This document shows, one piece after another, positions 45,550 through 58,534 of a stretch of DNA of 64,000 bases. The DNA comes from Temnopleurus reevesii. Its lineage: Eukaryota; Echinodermata; Echinoidea; Temnopleuroida; Temnopleuridae. The stretch's first letter is position 1. Every line of letters starts with the position of its first letter. The translations under genes and the position numbers were made by a program. The stretch covers positions 69,515 through 133,514 of the forward strand of contig BQKZ01000818.1 in NCBI GenBank assembly GCA_036244855.1, in the 5' to 3' direction. Under the pieces are notes generated by a model, which was not told where the DNA came from, did no database searches, and was given only the letters and a program-made list of their open reading frames with translations.

Positions 45550-46064
45550 TTAAGGGTTAAAACCCCTAAAATTTGCTTCTCCATATTTCTCCTTTTTTAT
45601 GGCTGGTTGAATTTTTTCCGATGTTTTCCCGTTGTTCGCACAGCAAAATCCTGGTAATGACGTTGGAAGCGACCGCGGTTTAATGTCTTCTCTCTACCCA
45701 CAAATTCTCACTACTTTTCTCTTTTGTCTTTGTACGGATATTTTGGTGTCGCAATCTTTTACTTCATCTACGAGAGGATTGTATAAAAAAAATAGTGTAC
45801 CTTTAAATTGTCTTGCCAAGTGGTACAAAACGATTTTATCGATATCATGATGTATCCGCATAATATGTTTGTTCGTAAAATCTAAAAACCGATTGTGTTG
45901 GGATAACATTAAAGTATTTATGCAAATTACTTCAATCCAAGTTTAAACAAATGCAACAAGTGTGGTAAAATGTTTATTGCGGTGCAATCGTTATGCCTTT
46001 TTTTATTCGAACATATTTTATCATTACGCCATGTCTCTTGAAGTAATTTTTTGTTACAATTTAC

Positions 46065-46192
46065 AAGCCTCACGCACATTCTTGCCGGCGTCGGCCGAGT
46101 GTCGCATATTATGCGCGCCCAAAAGGAGCGTTATCAATTTTCAAGAACGCTGTGCCGAAACAGGCTAAAAACGCAAAAGTTTGAGTCGGCCA
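46065..46192. repeat. Family A element, internally deleted
   Basis: CGGCGTCGGCCGAGTGTCGC at the left and CGCTGTGCCGAAACAGGCTA at the right are the family A arms, but the total is only about 130 bp, so the centre is lost. Confidence 0.75.
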
Positions 46193-47137
46193 ATAGCACA
46201 TGTTTAAATATAATATTTATCTAACTTTTCCGAGAAATCAGCATCTCAAGAATGTTTCTGTCTACATATTGAGACTGGCAGATCTGAATTATTTTAGTTG
46301 GTCTTTATTCTTTTGATACAAATGTTGTTCATTTTGATTCACTATTCACTCATTGTTGAAAATATTTAATCTAAATACGTTCATTAACAACAAATAACCA
46401 TTTTGAATTTAGACATTCGATATGCAAACAAACTATCAATGTCACATGCATGTCATAAATGTAAAATGACATACAAGTTATCAATCTTTGTTGAAAAACA
46501 ATCCAACTATTCTTGATGATTTGTTTTATATTCATGGGGTATCTGGCAAACGTATATCAGTACATAATCAATTACAATATATCGTAATTTTTGTATTCCA
46601 AGTTTTTTTTTTATACTGACGTCACATTATTCTAAAGTTAGGTAAATGCTTTAAGTGTCAACATTCTATGTGGAGTGATTGAAACCGTTATCTTTAAATA
46701 TTTTTTAGTATATTGATTTCCATTTCGTAACATTTTTATTGTACTATTTCCCATATTTTTACGGTGACTGGGATAGGATTTCTGATTGGAACGAACTATC
46801 TAGATATAAAACGTTTTCTAGAAGGACGCCATCACACGCCCGACAATCATTTTATCTACTTTACTCGTTTTGGCGAAAGCAAGAATTGCACGCTCAATGT
46901 CAATTGTCTTTTTTTAATATAGATATGTTAGGAACATTGCCAACAACCATGTACGCCATATCAATGATAAATATTGCCCGATGCTCTTAAAGATTAATAC
47001 AATGGGCATGCAGTTCAAATTGGTACTCTTTGAATAAAATGAGTAAAAACAATCATTCAGGAGTAAGTAAATTTTTAAGAAGAATACAATTTGAGATTTT
47101 ATTTCTGTTTCTTAATTCTTTTGTACTGACCTTCGTG

Positions 47138-47325
47138 GTGGGTAATAGTAGCGCGTTTGCGAAATTATATAATGGAGATTTGTGGATGGTCGAAAACGAA
47201 TGCGCATCTGAATGGCAAGAACGCAACTCATATACGCATCATTTACTGAGCACATCAGATGCGCACTGGTTCACTACCAGTTACAAGCCTCTGTCCACCA
47301 ATTTTGAAAACGCGCTAATATTCGA
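47138..47325. repeat. Family H foldback element, copy 2
   Basis: GTAGCGCGTTTGCGAAATTA at the left is inverted relative to CAATTTTGAAAACGCGCTAA at the right. Related to 29019-29196. Confidence 0.75.
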
Positions 47326-47467
47326 GTGATCACTGACGCCATTACGAAAAGAGTCTGTCATGAAAAAAATAAGATTTCACAAAAATTTCATCTGTTACGG
47401 GGTAAAGATTTTAGTGATATTTCAAAGAGTATAAAACCATGGTTTATCTAAAACATGACAGAAAGTT

Positions 47468-47560
47468 TTAATAATAATAATAATAATAATGGTGGTTTCT
47501 TTTTGAAGCGCACAGGTCCGTCAGCAATGACGCTCATGGCGCTGTACATCAAATATTAAA
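47468..47560 (-). repeat. SINE-like fragment
   Basis: A run of ATA/TAA units is followed by GAAGCGCACAGG and CGCTCATGGCGCTGTACATC. The same order occurs at 34570-34655 and 35800-35880, as an inverted SINE tail. Confidence 0.55.
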
Positions 47561-48595
47561 TACATTACAATGACCCAAAACTGACCCAAAATGCTAAATG
47601 TAAAATGTTACATCTTCTCTCCGATCTTCAGTTTTTGCTTTTTCACCTTCCATTTAACCTATTGTCAAGATGAAGTAAAATGATTTTACGTTTTCCAAAT
47701 ATATTTTCAATTAATCAATATTCGTTTCATCTCATTTGAATTTCATTGAGGAGGAATTCTGGATGATATGCTGCACGTTTGATAAAGATTGAATACCAAA
47801 AAGCCTCGAATATTAACGGATTTATTCATAAATCTGAATTTCGCTGAATTATGATGCCTGATTGATGGAGGAATGTCACAGAATAAGACATCTTCGGCAT
47901 TCAAAGTATTGCATTTCCATTTACATGTGTATTTTTGTACATTTCATGTTGCTGTCTGTAATGCAAAATAGGCCTTGGGCATTCCATCGATCTTCCTTTT
48001 GCGTGGTCTTTCGTTGTTGTTGTTTTTTTTGGCTCATTCTTGTCACACAGGCGATTACTTTAAGCATTGGTGCATTATATATTTTTTCAGAGTATTATGT
48101 CTAATTTTTGTGCCAGAGAATATTTAAAACTAAATCGTGTAAATGGAGAAGACGTGTTTCTGATTAGTTATGTATATATAATATTGCAAGTTGTTGAAAT
48201 ACCTCATTCATTGCCTATATCGAAATGTTAATGTGTGTATTCCTTTGAAGATTGCTGTAACTTATTTCGACGTTTTTTAAATGTGTCGGCAATTGTAAGT
48301 ATTCGTGCAATGCCTTGATTGATAAATGACATTTATTATTCCAATTGATATCTTTTTAATAATTAGCAGAATTCTGTCCATGACACAGCGTGTTGTATTT
48401 ATTGTGGTACATTTCTAACTGAATATATATCACAGAATATTCACATTCAACTAATATCTATACACTGCAATATAAATTCTGTTGAAGATGAAGTTCATTG
48501 TAGCACTGTTTGGCCAGTAACACGAGGTGCTGACATAACTTCTAGACGTTAAATTTCGATCAATAAAGACAATGCGGACACACAACGATTATATC

Positions 48596-48838
48596 AAAGG
48601 CGGACTCACATCTTTGCATTTTAAGCTAACGTCTGTCCAGCTTTCATGACGGTCTGTGAACGCAGCAATACAGAGCGAGAACGTTTGACCTATGCTCAAC
48701 GCATTCGAAAAGTGACATTCGACGTACGCACGCATTAACGTCAGCTAAGCGTCGATTTTCAGTATTCTTGTGTTCAAGGAAAGTGAATTGAAATGGACAG
48801 ACGTTGGTTATAAACGTAATGGTGTGGGCTAGCCTTTA
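48596..48838. repeat. Family A variant with AACGTCTG arms
   Basis: GGCGGACTCACATCTTTGCA at the left and ACGTAATGGTGTGGGCTAGCC at the right are inverted, but the inner arms read AAGCTAACGTCTGTCCAGC and GACAGACGTTGGTTATAAAC. This variant also occurs at 34340-34463, 35580-35700, 42160-42425 and 58535-58705. Confidence 0.75.
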
Positions 48839-49562
48839 CTTTAGGAACCATCGGTAAGCCTGCATAAATATTTGGTACCGCCAATACAAGAACTTTGATC
48901 AACCTTTTTTAGTGTCTTAGTATTGTGGAACATGTAATTGTATAATCTTTCAACTTAATGAAAAAAATAATATATATCTAATAGACCTATCTCTTGAATC
49001 TAGATAACAATGATGTTAAGAAATGTAGTATAAAAAACCGCCAGCAGAATTGTAATTGGACATTAACGCTACTTATCTTAAGGTAAATGATTACGATAAA
49101 GTTGTGCAATGTATATCATATCGTCAGCGTTTTTACGAACCGGCCTACTAGCGAGGGGAGGGTGCACGAACCAGTCGTAGCAATTCAATTAAACAATTGA
49201 AATAAAAGCTATTGAAATAACATGAATTAAAGTGGTATGTCATTGTATTTGACGCTATGTCGGGTTTTTTACGTGTTCAAGTAGCGCCACCGTAGTTATA
49301 GGCCGGTTCGTAAAAACGCATAGGCCTATTTTGTATAAATGTATTGAATTGAATTCAAGTATTGTTGATATATATAAAGCAAAGAATATATATGTGCATA
49401 TATTTTCCTCCTAATCATTTTGTTTTCGCATTTACATTTTATTCGTATCTAAAATTCATTTCACCTTTTTCTTGAAATCATTTGATGGGCAGATGATTGA
49501 ATTAATACGCCCTGGATTAGTCCAATTACTTTAATTGAATAATTTGGACACTTATTTCTTTA

Positions 49563-49632
49563 GTATTATTGTCGTCTAGCGGTAATGACAGTTGTCTATA
49601 AGACGTCGTGGGTTCAGATCCTGCTCAGATGT
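49563..49632 (+). repeat. tRNA-like SINE head fragment
   Basis: GTCGTCTAGCGGTAATGACA resembles a tRNA A box and GTGGGTTCAGATCCTGCTC a B box. The molecule cannot fold into a proper tRNA, so this looks like a SINE head rather than a tRNA gene. Confidence 0.5.
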
Positions 49633-49767
49633 TGTGATTTTCCTTTGATAGCATGTATAGGGCACTATATCACGAATCAGAAGCATTTATACATCCATAA
49701 TTTGATACCTGTCTACAAAACTACTTTTTGATGGATTATCATAACAGATGAATAAAAGCACCTACTG

Positions 49768-50287
49768 GGGCCTGTAATATAAAGCAAGTTTGCAATCAAT
49801 CGTAAACTTTAGTACATGATTTCCCATAGACTTGCGATTGATATCAATCGTACGATCGATTGGCTTTATGTTATCAGTCAGGGAAACTCTCGCTTTATCG
49901 AGATCTCGTTTTTTTCGATATAGAGGTCGGAGCGCTACGAATTCGTGCGGGTCAGATCGCCTGTGTAAAGTGAATGGTAATTTGTATTTCCGTCTTACAT
50001 ACCCATAATTAAAAAGACCATTTAGAAAATCCTTCAAGGTGGCGAATTTTCGTTCGCTAAAATGTTGAAGAGAAAAACAAATTCCACTTTATATATTAGT
50101 AAGAAAATTCGCCACCTTGAGGGATTTTGTTAATGATTTTTTTTTAATGATGGGTATGTAAGACGGAAATACAAATTGCCATTTACGAATTCGTAGTGCT
50201 CCGACCTCTATCGCTGAACTGCGTATTATCTCGAAAAAAACGAGAACTCGATAAAGCGAGAGTTTCCCTGACTGGTTATGGGGCCTG
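49768..50287. repeat. Family C element split by a foldback insertion
   Basis: The left part (GGGGCCTGTAATATAAAGCA ... GGCTTTATGTTAT) and the last bases GTTATGGGGCCTGG form a family C element once the 49875-50274 insert is removed. Confidence 0.8.
49875..50274. mobile_element. 400-bp foldback element with 5-bp target duplication
   Basis: CAGTCAGGGAAACTCTCGCT at the left and AGCGAGAGTTTCCCTGACTG at the right are perfect inverted ends, and the arms pair for about 170 bp (for example ATTTCCGTCTTACATACCCA with TGGGTATGTAAGACGGAAAT). GTTAT flanks the element on both sides. It lies inside a family C element. It has no coding capacity. Confidence 0.88.
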
Positions 50288-51488
50288 GTATTGCTTAAAC
50301 CCTGGAACAACGCCAATCGGTGTTTGAATATATTGATGTGATTATGAACGGTTGTTATTGAAAATTAAGTAATCAAAATATCACTAGAGAGATAGGAGAA
50401 GAGAAAAATTGGAAGACAAGGTAAAAATCCATTGCTTGAGTGTAAAACATCCAGAGAAGACGAACAAATATAAAGAATAAGATATTAATACAATGCCTCT
50501 TTCTTTATTGAATTCAACAAATATGGGTCAACCATGCACTACCAAAAGAGCCTTTGCTCTAGAATTCGCCTATCACTAAAAAAAAAACGACTCTTCTCGT
50601 ATAATCTGTCAATGAACATTCAGTTCTTTGTATGAACGCAACACGTTATACTTGCTTTATTTCTCCTGTCGGGCCATCAAAGGAAACCGTTATTATGAAA
50701 CCTACTCCATCCATCAATATAGGTATTTCAATAATAATGGGAATAGCCCTTTTGATATGATATTCGTTTCTTTAGCTGTATCCATTTATGAGTCGTTTGG
50801 TAGGGTATTTATATATATTTGGTATAAATATAGGGCAATTTGTCATTCGCTTTTTTATTTGACCTTTTCAACTAAATCCTATTCTGTCCAGCGTAACATT
50901 GCATAGAAGCAGAGTTATGAATTTTGACAGTGTGCACGCGGGTCAATCGTCGTGTAATCACTGGAAACAAAGTACTACTACTGTTTTTGCAAATACAACA
51001 ATTGGTCGTGTTAAAATATTACGATTGGAAATATTGAGGAATTGGAGTTTTAACAATTAGCCAATGATGGGGGCTAAATTGGTTACGTCGAATTCTATTT
51101 CGAACATATCTTATACCTCAATACCAAATTTTTTCTTGTGCGTAGCAGGCCTTAAGCCGGTGGTTAGCAGAAGTTTCTAGTTTAAGTGTTTTATAGTCAA
51201 GTTTAATTGTTTTATGGGTTTCTTCCATTGCACCATCTTAGCGCCCAACTCCAAAAAGGAAAGAATAAACAGTATTAAGAATATCTTGATAAGGAAAAGT
51301 AGGTTTATCAATGTATTACCTTTGCAGCTCCACAAAAATATAGGGTTTGAAAAAGAAAAAAGGGAAAAATGGAACAAGGAAACGATAATCATCCCCTTTA
51401 ACGAGGTCACTATCTTCATCGGATTTTCATCCTTAACCCATTTACTACTAAGCTTCCAGCCCTTCTAGCATCTTAAGTATACTTAGCT

Positions 51489-51739
51489 TAAGCCTGCGTC
51501 ACATCTTTGCGTTTTAGCCTGCGTCGGCCCGGCAATTTTGGGAAATTAAAAACGCTCACTTGACGGACAGCATACGCAGATCAGACGGTGGACTGAAGTT
51601 CGGCTTGCGCTCAACAAGCGTGTGACTTGCGTCAGTCCACCGCATGACATGCGTCTTTGTGCGTCAAGCGAGCGTTTTTAACTTCCAAAAACGCTGGGAC
51701 GACGCAGGCTAAAAACGCAAAGGTGTGAAGCAGGCTTAA
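51489..51739. repeat. Family A foldback element
   Basis: TTAAGCCTGCGTCACATCTTTGCG at the left is inverted relative to CGCAAAGGTGTGAAGCAGGCTTAA at the right, one of the best preserved copies. The central GACGGTGGACTGAAG pairs with the GCGTCAGTCCACCGC segment. Confidence 0.9.
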
Positions 51740-53708
51740 CTGAGGATAATCTTCTCCGCAATAATTCAACCACCCTTTCTTCTCCCGCCTTTTTCCCGCG
51801 GATTGGCGCGAAAATGTCTTTCATCTCGCGATCCCGCCCTCATTTCACTGACACGATCCTCGCATTCCCGAGGGTAGTACATTTCATTAGCCCCTGTGCC
51901 CAGGAGGGTTGCCCTTTTTTATTCCACTTTCGCAACCCCCTGGAGTTAGCTTCGCGATGACACGTGTAGGAAGACACGAACAACAGTCATAATATTGAAT
52001 TTGCTAAATGAATGACTTTAAAGGCTTTGTTTTAAAGGCCGATGCCGCTCTTTAGTTTTGGTTTTCGTCCATGTCGGAAAGTGTGCAAGGAAAAAAAAAG
52101 ATTAATAAAATGAGTACAGCAACAAACGTTAAAAAAAAAACAGGTGAATACACACACCTATACTTCCACACGCACATACACGTCAAAATCTATAGATGTA
52201 AGTTGAAAATGCATGTCTCATCATAAATCCAACAGAAGCGACTGTTTTAGAATGATAAAGAATGGCTAAAATGCACTTTCTCTCTGCATCACTCTCAGCT
52301 ACACAGAGCGTGAAACACAGACACACTCGGGCACACTCACACACAAAAACAATACATTTTAGATATATACATACATAAATACGCAATACGTAGTTGACAC
52401 CCATTATTATTTCATTTAAATAACCCATTCCCCCACTGTTTCCGCTGAAAACCTTGCAATGTCAAAAATGCATTGTACTCCCCATTCCTAAAATTTAAGA
52501 AGATTGCTTATCGATCAATACTCGTTCATCAATTTCAGTAAAATTTATTTCTACACCGCTGTAGGAATTATTTGGAAGTGAGATTCAGACATCACCTTTA
52601 ACATGTTTAAGTTCCCAAATATGCTCGATACATATCCGTACCTTATTAGATTTCGCAAAAACTAAATCCGATATTATTTCATTTGAGGCCTAAATTCCCC
52701 GAGATCAATATTGACCTTAATTCTATTTCCTTAAAAAAAATGAATTTACGTTACACGATTTTATTAGATGATACAGGCAAATACCACAGGGTGCAGAGTG
52801 GCTGCCAATTTTGTAAGAAGGATTTAGGTCAAATTGTCATGTCCTTTTGACCCTTTAAAAGCAATGACTAATATTGCTGAGAATCAAAATAAAATAAATT
52901 AACTGATTTAGCCAGCGCTGTATTAATAATTTTGAAGCTTTGACCGAAACAGGAAGAACCTGAAAAATTACCGGTCTTGTATATTTCAAGATAAAATCGA
53001 TTCAACACTTTTGTTAGAAACGGACCAGTCATTTAAATTTTGATCGCAACGTACTATGAGCAAATAAATCTATGCGGGGAGTTTTGGCAAGTAGAGCATG
53101 ATCGTTTCGTTTGCACAAAACCAAACGCTTTCTGAGCGCCCTCCGTTTTTACGTTGCTAGGATACAGTTGTTTTTTATAATTCCAGATGTCGTGATGTAT
53201 CTGTACTCTGATATGATTTAACGTAGCGAAATACAGTCTTTAAGGCGGCGGAGAGTAAACTTTGCACATTCGTACAATTTAATCCAAAATCATACTTGTT
53301 ATTTTACTCTATCACTTTTCCATTAGAGAAACTAAAAAAAATGAGTTTTTACATTTTAGGAACATCTGCAGAATCTACAAAATGCCGCCCGCACCGTGAA
53401 CGCCGAAAAGTAGAGGAACAGAGCTATGTTGAGGCTAACGCGTTTGTATGTTCAGCGCTAGATGAACGCATCCAACGTGGGTCAAGTGTTGCCCCTCCAT
53501 TTTTCTGCGTTCGAGGAGAACTGTGAACACTGTGCAAACGACAGTTATAATTTTTTTTTAGAAAATAATGTCATCTAAAGTTTATTGTCAATTTTCAGAT
53601 ACATTAACGTAAAGTCAAAGTGTTTTCATATCTACTGTAGATGTTTCGAATTCCTAAAAATACTGGCGGATCACGGAGACTAAACTGCACCCCGCACCCC
53701 ATTGATGT

Positions 53709-54159
53709 TTAAAGCCCAAGTACATTTTGGTAAAGATGGAAAAATGTGAATTTTGGGGATATTTATCATGACATGTAATTCTTATACACATCTTTAGACC
53801 ATAGCATATTTTCTTACGAACTGATTCTTTTGAAAATTTGAATTTGACCGTTAAATCATATTTAGCGCCCTCTATTGGTCATAGCATTATTTTGCTCGTT
53901 ATCGAGCATATACAACGTTATTTCGAAGATTTGACAATAGAATGATATAGAGATATACACAACAATTCAATTCTTAAATTTTCATCCAATTCTGAGAATG
54001 GGAAGTTGTCCTTTATCAAGAAAATTTGCACATTTTAGGTTATAGCTTTTCCAAAACTCGTTCATTTTTCGCACAATCTTTTGTGTAATATGTTTATGAT
54101 ACTATAATTCATTTTATATAGATTTGAAGATAAAATCTGGTTATGAAAATGGGCTTTAA
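53709..54159. mobile_element. TTAA-flanked miniature element (family B), copy 3
   Basis: TTAA and AGCCCAAGTACATTTTGGTA at the left, and TATGAAAATGGGCT and TTAA at the right. The interior is collinear with 30856-31373 (for example TGGGGATATTTATCATGACA and CTTTATCAAGAAA). Confidence 0.85.
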
Positions 54160-54789
54160 GTAGTTATAAAATGTTCACCCCATAATCAACATATATTTGC
54201 AATGAGGAATGAAGGGCCTTAGCAAATCGGATATTCCGAGTATTCGCGTCAAGAGTTGCGTGGGATCGGGCGAAACTTATCGTGCAAGAAGGGCTTTAAC
54301 TCAATTTCCAAGGTTCTTGCATCACATAATATTATACCCGCTTAACGTCGTTCTGGCTCAGAAAGTTAACATACTTAACCAAACCCATTTGGTTTCAGAC
54401 ATATATAGCGAGATGTTGTATAACTCAGAGTGTACCATGTGTACCGTAGAAAGAGCCGGATGGAACAAGCAAGCTGATAAAAATAACTCCATACAAAAGG
54501 TAAATAATGATAGAATAACATAAAAGTTAACGCTATTCTGGCTCCAAACACACAATTCCTGTAATAACTTCCTCTTGATATGCGAAAGTCAAAGTAAAAT
54601 CTCGAAACTCCAGCCTAGACTCAGCAAAGGGAAACATCAATATTTGCTCCGGACCCGTTTTGGTTGCACTGGTGCTCCCGGAGGATGCGGGGACACTCTC
54701 AGTTATAAGAGCAGTACCCATGCCGGTCTTGATAAACATGTTCTTTGCCAGGTGACAGGGGGCAGGTAATAAGAAGCTGTTATCATAAC

Positions 54790-55042
54790 GGCGGACTCAC
54801 ACCTTTGCGTTTTAGCCTGCGTCGAACCAGTGTTTTGGAAATTAAAGATGCTAACTGGACGCACAGCATACACAGATCAGAGGGTGGACTGACGTTAAGC
54901 TTGCGCTCAACGAGCGTACGCCAAGCGTCAATCAACCGTTTGACCTGCGTCTATGTCCGTCAAGGGAGTGTTTTTAATCAAAAAAAAAAAAAAAACGCTG
55001 GTCCGACGCAAGCTAAAAACGCAAAGGTGTGAGTTGGCCCTT
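54790..55042. repeat. Family A foldback element
   Basis: GGCGGACTCACACCTTTGCG at the left is inverted relative to CGCAAAGGTGTGAGTTGGCC at the right. The central GTGGACTGACGTTAAGC and ACGCCAAGCGTCAATCAACC are diverged partners. Confidence 0.9.
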
Positions 55043-55044
55043 AC

Positions 55045-56000
55045 ATGGATATATCTCCATCGATATAATGTGAGCGGTGAATGATCAACAGGCGGTTGAC
55101 AGGTTTAAAATTCATATATTGTGACACAATTTTGAAAGGTATCACAAAAAAACGAAGTAGAAAGATTGGGGAAAGGATGGAAGATGAGCACAAATGAAGA
55201 AAAGAAGGTAGAAAAGGATAGAAAGTGGACAATGAGGATATATGGATGAAGAGATTGGACATTTACATACAGAGGAAGATAAAGAGTAGGATGTAATAGG
55301 GGAAATCGACAACATTCTCTCTGGTTTCTAAATTCTGCACTGAAAGGACATACGACGGTCTTCCCACTTAAATGCCTCTACATGGACTGGTAGCTTTGGG
55401 GATCAAGCCCCCGGGTTAAGGTTAGGTACCGTTGAATTGGTGATTGGGCGGCGAATTCGAAGACTGAGCGGGCATGGTAGAAGAGATTGGACATCTATAT
55501 ACAGAGAAAGATAAAAAAAAGTAGGATGTAGAGGAGATCGACAACATTTTTCTCTCACTTTTTCTAAATTTTTGCGTTTGAAAGGACATACGACGGTTTT
55601 GCCACTTAACCATGCACGTACATTGGGGGTCGTAGATTTTGGGATCGAGCCCCCGGCTCAGAATTAGGTGCTGCTGGATTGGCGATTGGGGCGGCGAATT
55701 CGAGCTGAAGGAATTGGGCACACACGAGGTACGACGACCCCCTCCCCTCGTCTTTTCAAATAGTTCACCCTTCCCCCATCCCTAAATTCATGCACTGATA
55801 AACATGGCTATGACAAGCGAGATATCTCCATGGTATTATGAATAGTGAGCGATCAACAGACGGTTGTTAGGTCTTCCCACCTAAGCATGCACGTACCCAA
55901 AGGTGTCAGCTTTCGGAATGGAGCCCCCGGGTAAGGGTTAGGTACCTCTAAATTGGCGATGGGGGCGGCGATTTTGAGCAAGAGGAATGGGGTGCAGAAT
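55045..56000. repeat. Diverged tandem repeat array, about 230-260 bp units
   Basis: Units share GAAGAGATTGGACAT (55248, 55480), AAAGGACATACGACGGT (55345, 55581), GAGCCCCCGG and ATTGG(C/T)GAT(T)GGG(G)CGGCGA (55437, 55677, 55952). The partial first unit at 55045 carries GATATATCTCCAT...GATCAACAGGCGGTTG, matched in the last unit near 55820. Confidence 0.8.
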
Positions 56001-56492
56001 CCGAAGTTTAACGTGCACCCCCCCAATTAAAACACAGATGAACATCGCTATGACGGATGAGACTTGGATAGCATTGGAATTAACCCACATCGAATTTGAA
56101 CCCAATAATCGATGCCTTTTGAAATAGCACCGCAACGATATTAGACGCTGCAGACCTTAACTACCAAGCAATTACTGTACATTTTATCCAATACCAATAA
56201 CATTCTTTACGTTGTTTTACCCGGATGAAGTTCTTTCAATCCGTTGTTAACACCTGAAACCGCATGCCACTTCTTCTTGTACCGCAACGTTTAGGCCAGC
56301 CTCTCGCCCGCTGCAACGCCGGCGTTGGAGGGGATTTAGTGTCCACCCATGTGATGTACATGTGTACACCTTACCAACAAGTTCGATAAAATCTTGTCAA
56401 AATTACGAAAGTTTCAAACTTTTGGGGTCTTGCTTCGACCTGTTGAATATTTTTCGTGGCTCTAAATTTGTACTTGCCTTTAGATTAGTTGT

Positions 56493-56873
56493 AAAGGACG
56501 ATTTACACCTTTGCGTTCTTATTCCGCGTCCGGCCCAACGTTGTTGTTGTTTTTTTTAATAAAAGCGCTCCCTGGACGCAGGTCATACGGAGGACTGACG
56601 GTAGGCGCACGCTCTTTGAGCGCTAGCTGAACGTCAGTCTACCGTCTGATCCGCGTACGCTGTACGTCCCGGGTCCGTATAATAAAGCTTTGCCATTAAT
56701 TGCTAATCTGATAGCGATTGATATCAATCGAAAGTCTATGGCAAATCATGTACAAAAGTTTGCAATGGATCGCAAAATCAAATAGCGATTAATCGTAAAC
56801 CTTTATGTTACGGGGCCCAGGAAGCGTTTGTAATTTGTAAAATATACGCTTGGCTGACTTGAGTCGGCCGTTA
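56493..56873. repeat. Family A element interrupted by a family C element
   Basis: The left arm (GGACGATTTACACCTTTGCG) and centre (CATACGGAGGACTGACGGTA ... GAACGTCAGTCTACCGTCTG) are family A. A GGGTCCGTATAATAAAGC...CTTTATGTTACGGGGCCC segment (56678-56819) then breaks the right arm, which resumes AGGAAGCGTTTGTAATTTG and ends GACTTGAGTCGGCCGTTA. Confidence 0.75.
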
Positions 56874-57294
56874 GAACCGTTATGAATTGTTCAATTGCCC
56901 ACAAGTTGAATCAAGAACAGAAATCAATACCAGGGCATCAAATGTTTTTACCTATAAATACTTGTTTTATTCATCATTTTCTTTTTGTAAGAATACTATC
57001 CAAGATGGGAACTCTACAAATATTATTGTGTGACAAGATTTCTTCGTATCATTTTTTTTTAGAAGGGTGGACCAGATTTACGGCTGGACATAATTCCCCG
57101 CTACACCGGTCACTTAATTAGTTCTTCCCGCGCCGCTTTCCCGAATCATATTACAAATCGATGCTGCTCTCCTTCCCATTCCCTTTCTGTTCTCGGGCTC
57201 GCCCTTTGTCTTTGATTTGGTGCCACGAATTGGGGAGGTGTCACGATCAGAGGAGATGCAATCGAAATGTCACAGGACACGAGATATCTTCCCC

Positions 57295-57746
57295 NNNNNN
57301 NNNNNNNNNNNNNNNNNNNNNNNNNNNNNNNNNNNNNNNNNNNNNNNNNNNNNNNNNNNNNNNNNNNNNNNNNNNNNNNNNNNNNNNNNNNNNNNNNNNN
57401 NNNNNNNNNNNNNNNNNNNNNNNNNNNNNNNNNNNNNNNNNNNNNNNNNNNNNNNNNNNNNNNNNNNNNNNNNNNNNNNNNNNNNNNNNNNNNNNNNNNN
57501 NNNNNNNNNNNNNNNNNNNNNNNNNNNNNNNNNNNNNNNNNNNNNNNNNNNNNNNNNNNNNNNNNNNNNNNNNNNNNNNNNNNNNNNNNNNNNNNNNNNN
57601 NNNNNNNNNNNNNNNNNNNNNNNNNNNNNNNNNNNNNNNNNNNNNNNNNNNNNNNNNNNNNNNNNNNNNNNNNNNNNNNNNNNNNNNNNNNNNNNNNNNN
57701 NNNNNNNNNNNNNNNNNNNNNNNNNNNNNNNNNNNNNNNNNNNNNN
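57295..57746. other. Assembly gap, 452 Ns
   Basis: A run of N bases. The reading frames that cross it are meaningless. Confidence 0.99.
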
Positions 57747-58534
57747 TAGAGAGTTACATCTTGCAATTGCTTTATATTGTGGCCGTGTATTTACATAAGT
57801 TGAATATGTTTTTGAAAAGAATATGTCCACTTCAATGAAAACAATTGCCAAATTAATGTGAATATTTTGATGGAAATGTTTTGGATACTTGGCTGAAGAT
57901 CCCTATGTATTACATAAAGTTTCCTTAGAAATATATATATATAAATTCTTCGTTTTAGTTATAAAGAATGATATATACTTGCATTTCTCTAAATCTACTC
58001 TTACTTTTATTTCATTTTATTTTATTTATGTATTTGTCACACATGGGAGGGGTCCATAGAATTAAAAATGCATACAAATATACGACAAAAATAAAAAAAA
58101 AAATATAATAAGATAATAATATGACTGCAAATATGAACAAAATAAGAACAGAATAAGAGGGGGTAGGGTGGGGCGGGCTGGGGTAGGGCATCCAGTAAGG
58201 GGGATCCCCTGGTGTAGTTAGCATGTAGGTGCATTACGAAGTACATGTGTTATAGTTCAAATTTCAGAATTTAGAATCCATCCCTTCTAAAAGATCATAA
58301 AGTTTCTTCCAAAATAAAATATATATATATACCTAGCGGTGTCTCAAAAGGGATAACTTTTGCGATAGAGTTCCATAAATTTCCACCTTGAAAAAAAAAA
58401 AATAAATTTACAAAAAAAAATTTTGGACAGTTTAAGAGGAGTTATTGACTAGACAAAGGCTGATTCCTATCTTCCCGTTTATAGCCAAAGTCTGTCAAGG
58501 GTTTTTGACTCTTAATAAACACAGAAATACATAA

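Larger units (their letters stand above)
45550..57294. other. Downstream of RET: intergenic or long 3' region, no gene seen
   Basis: AT-rich sequence with dispersed elements listed separately. The reading frames are below 105 codons, lack recognisable domains and show no supporting splice pattern. Confidence 0.6.

Noticed and set aside
54209..54523. 104-codon reading frame
   Set aside because: It has no recognisable domain, no splice or promoter context, and adjoins a transposon; not supported as a gene.
57146..57851. Long open reading frames on both strands
   Set aside because: They run through 452 N bases translated as X and contain no supported sequence.
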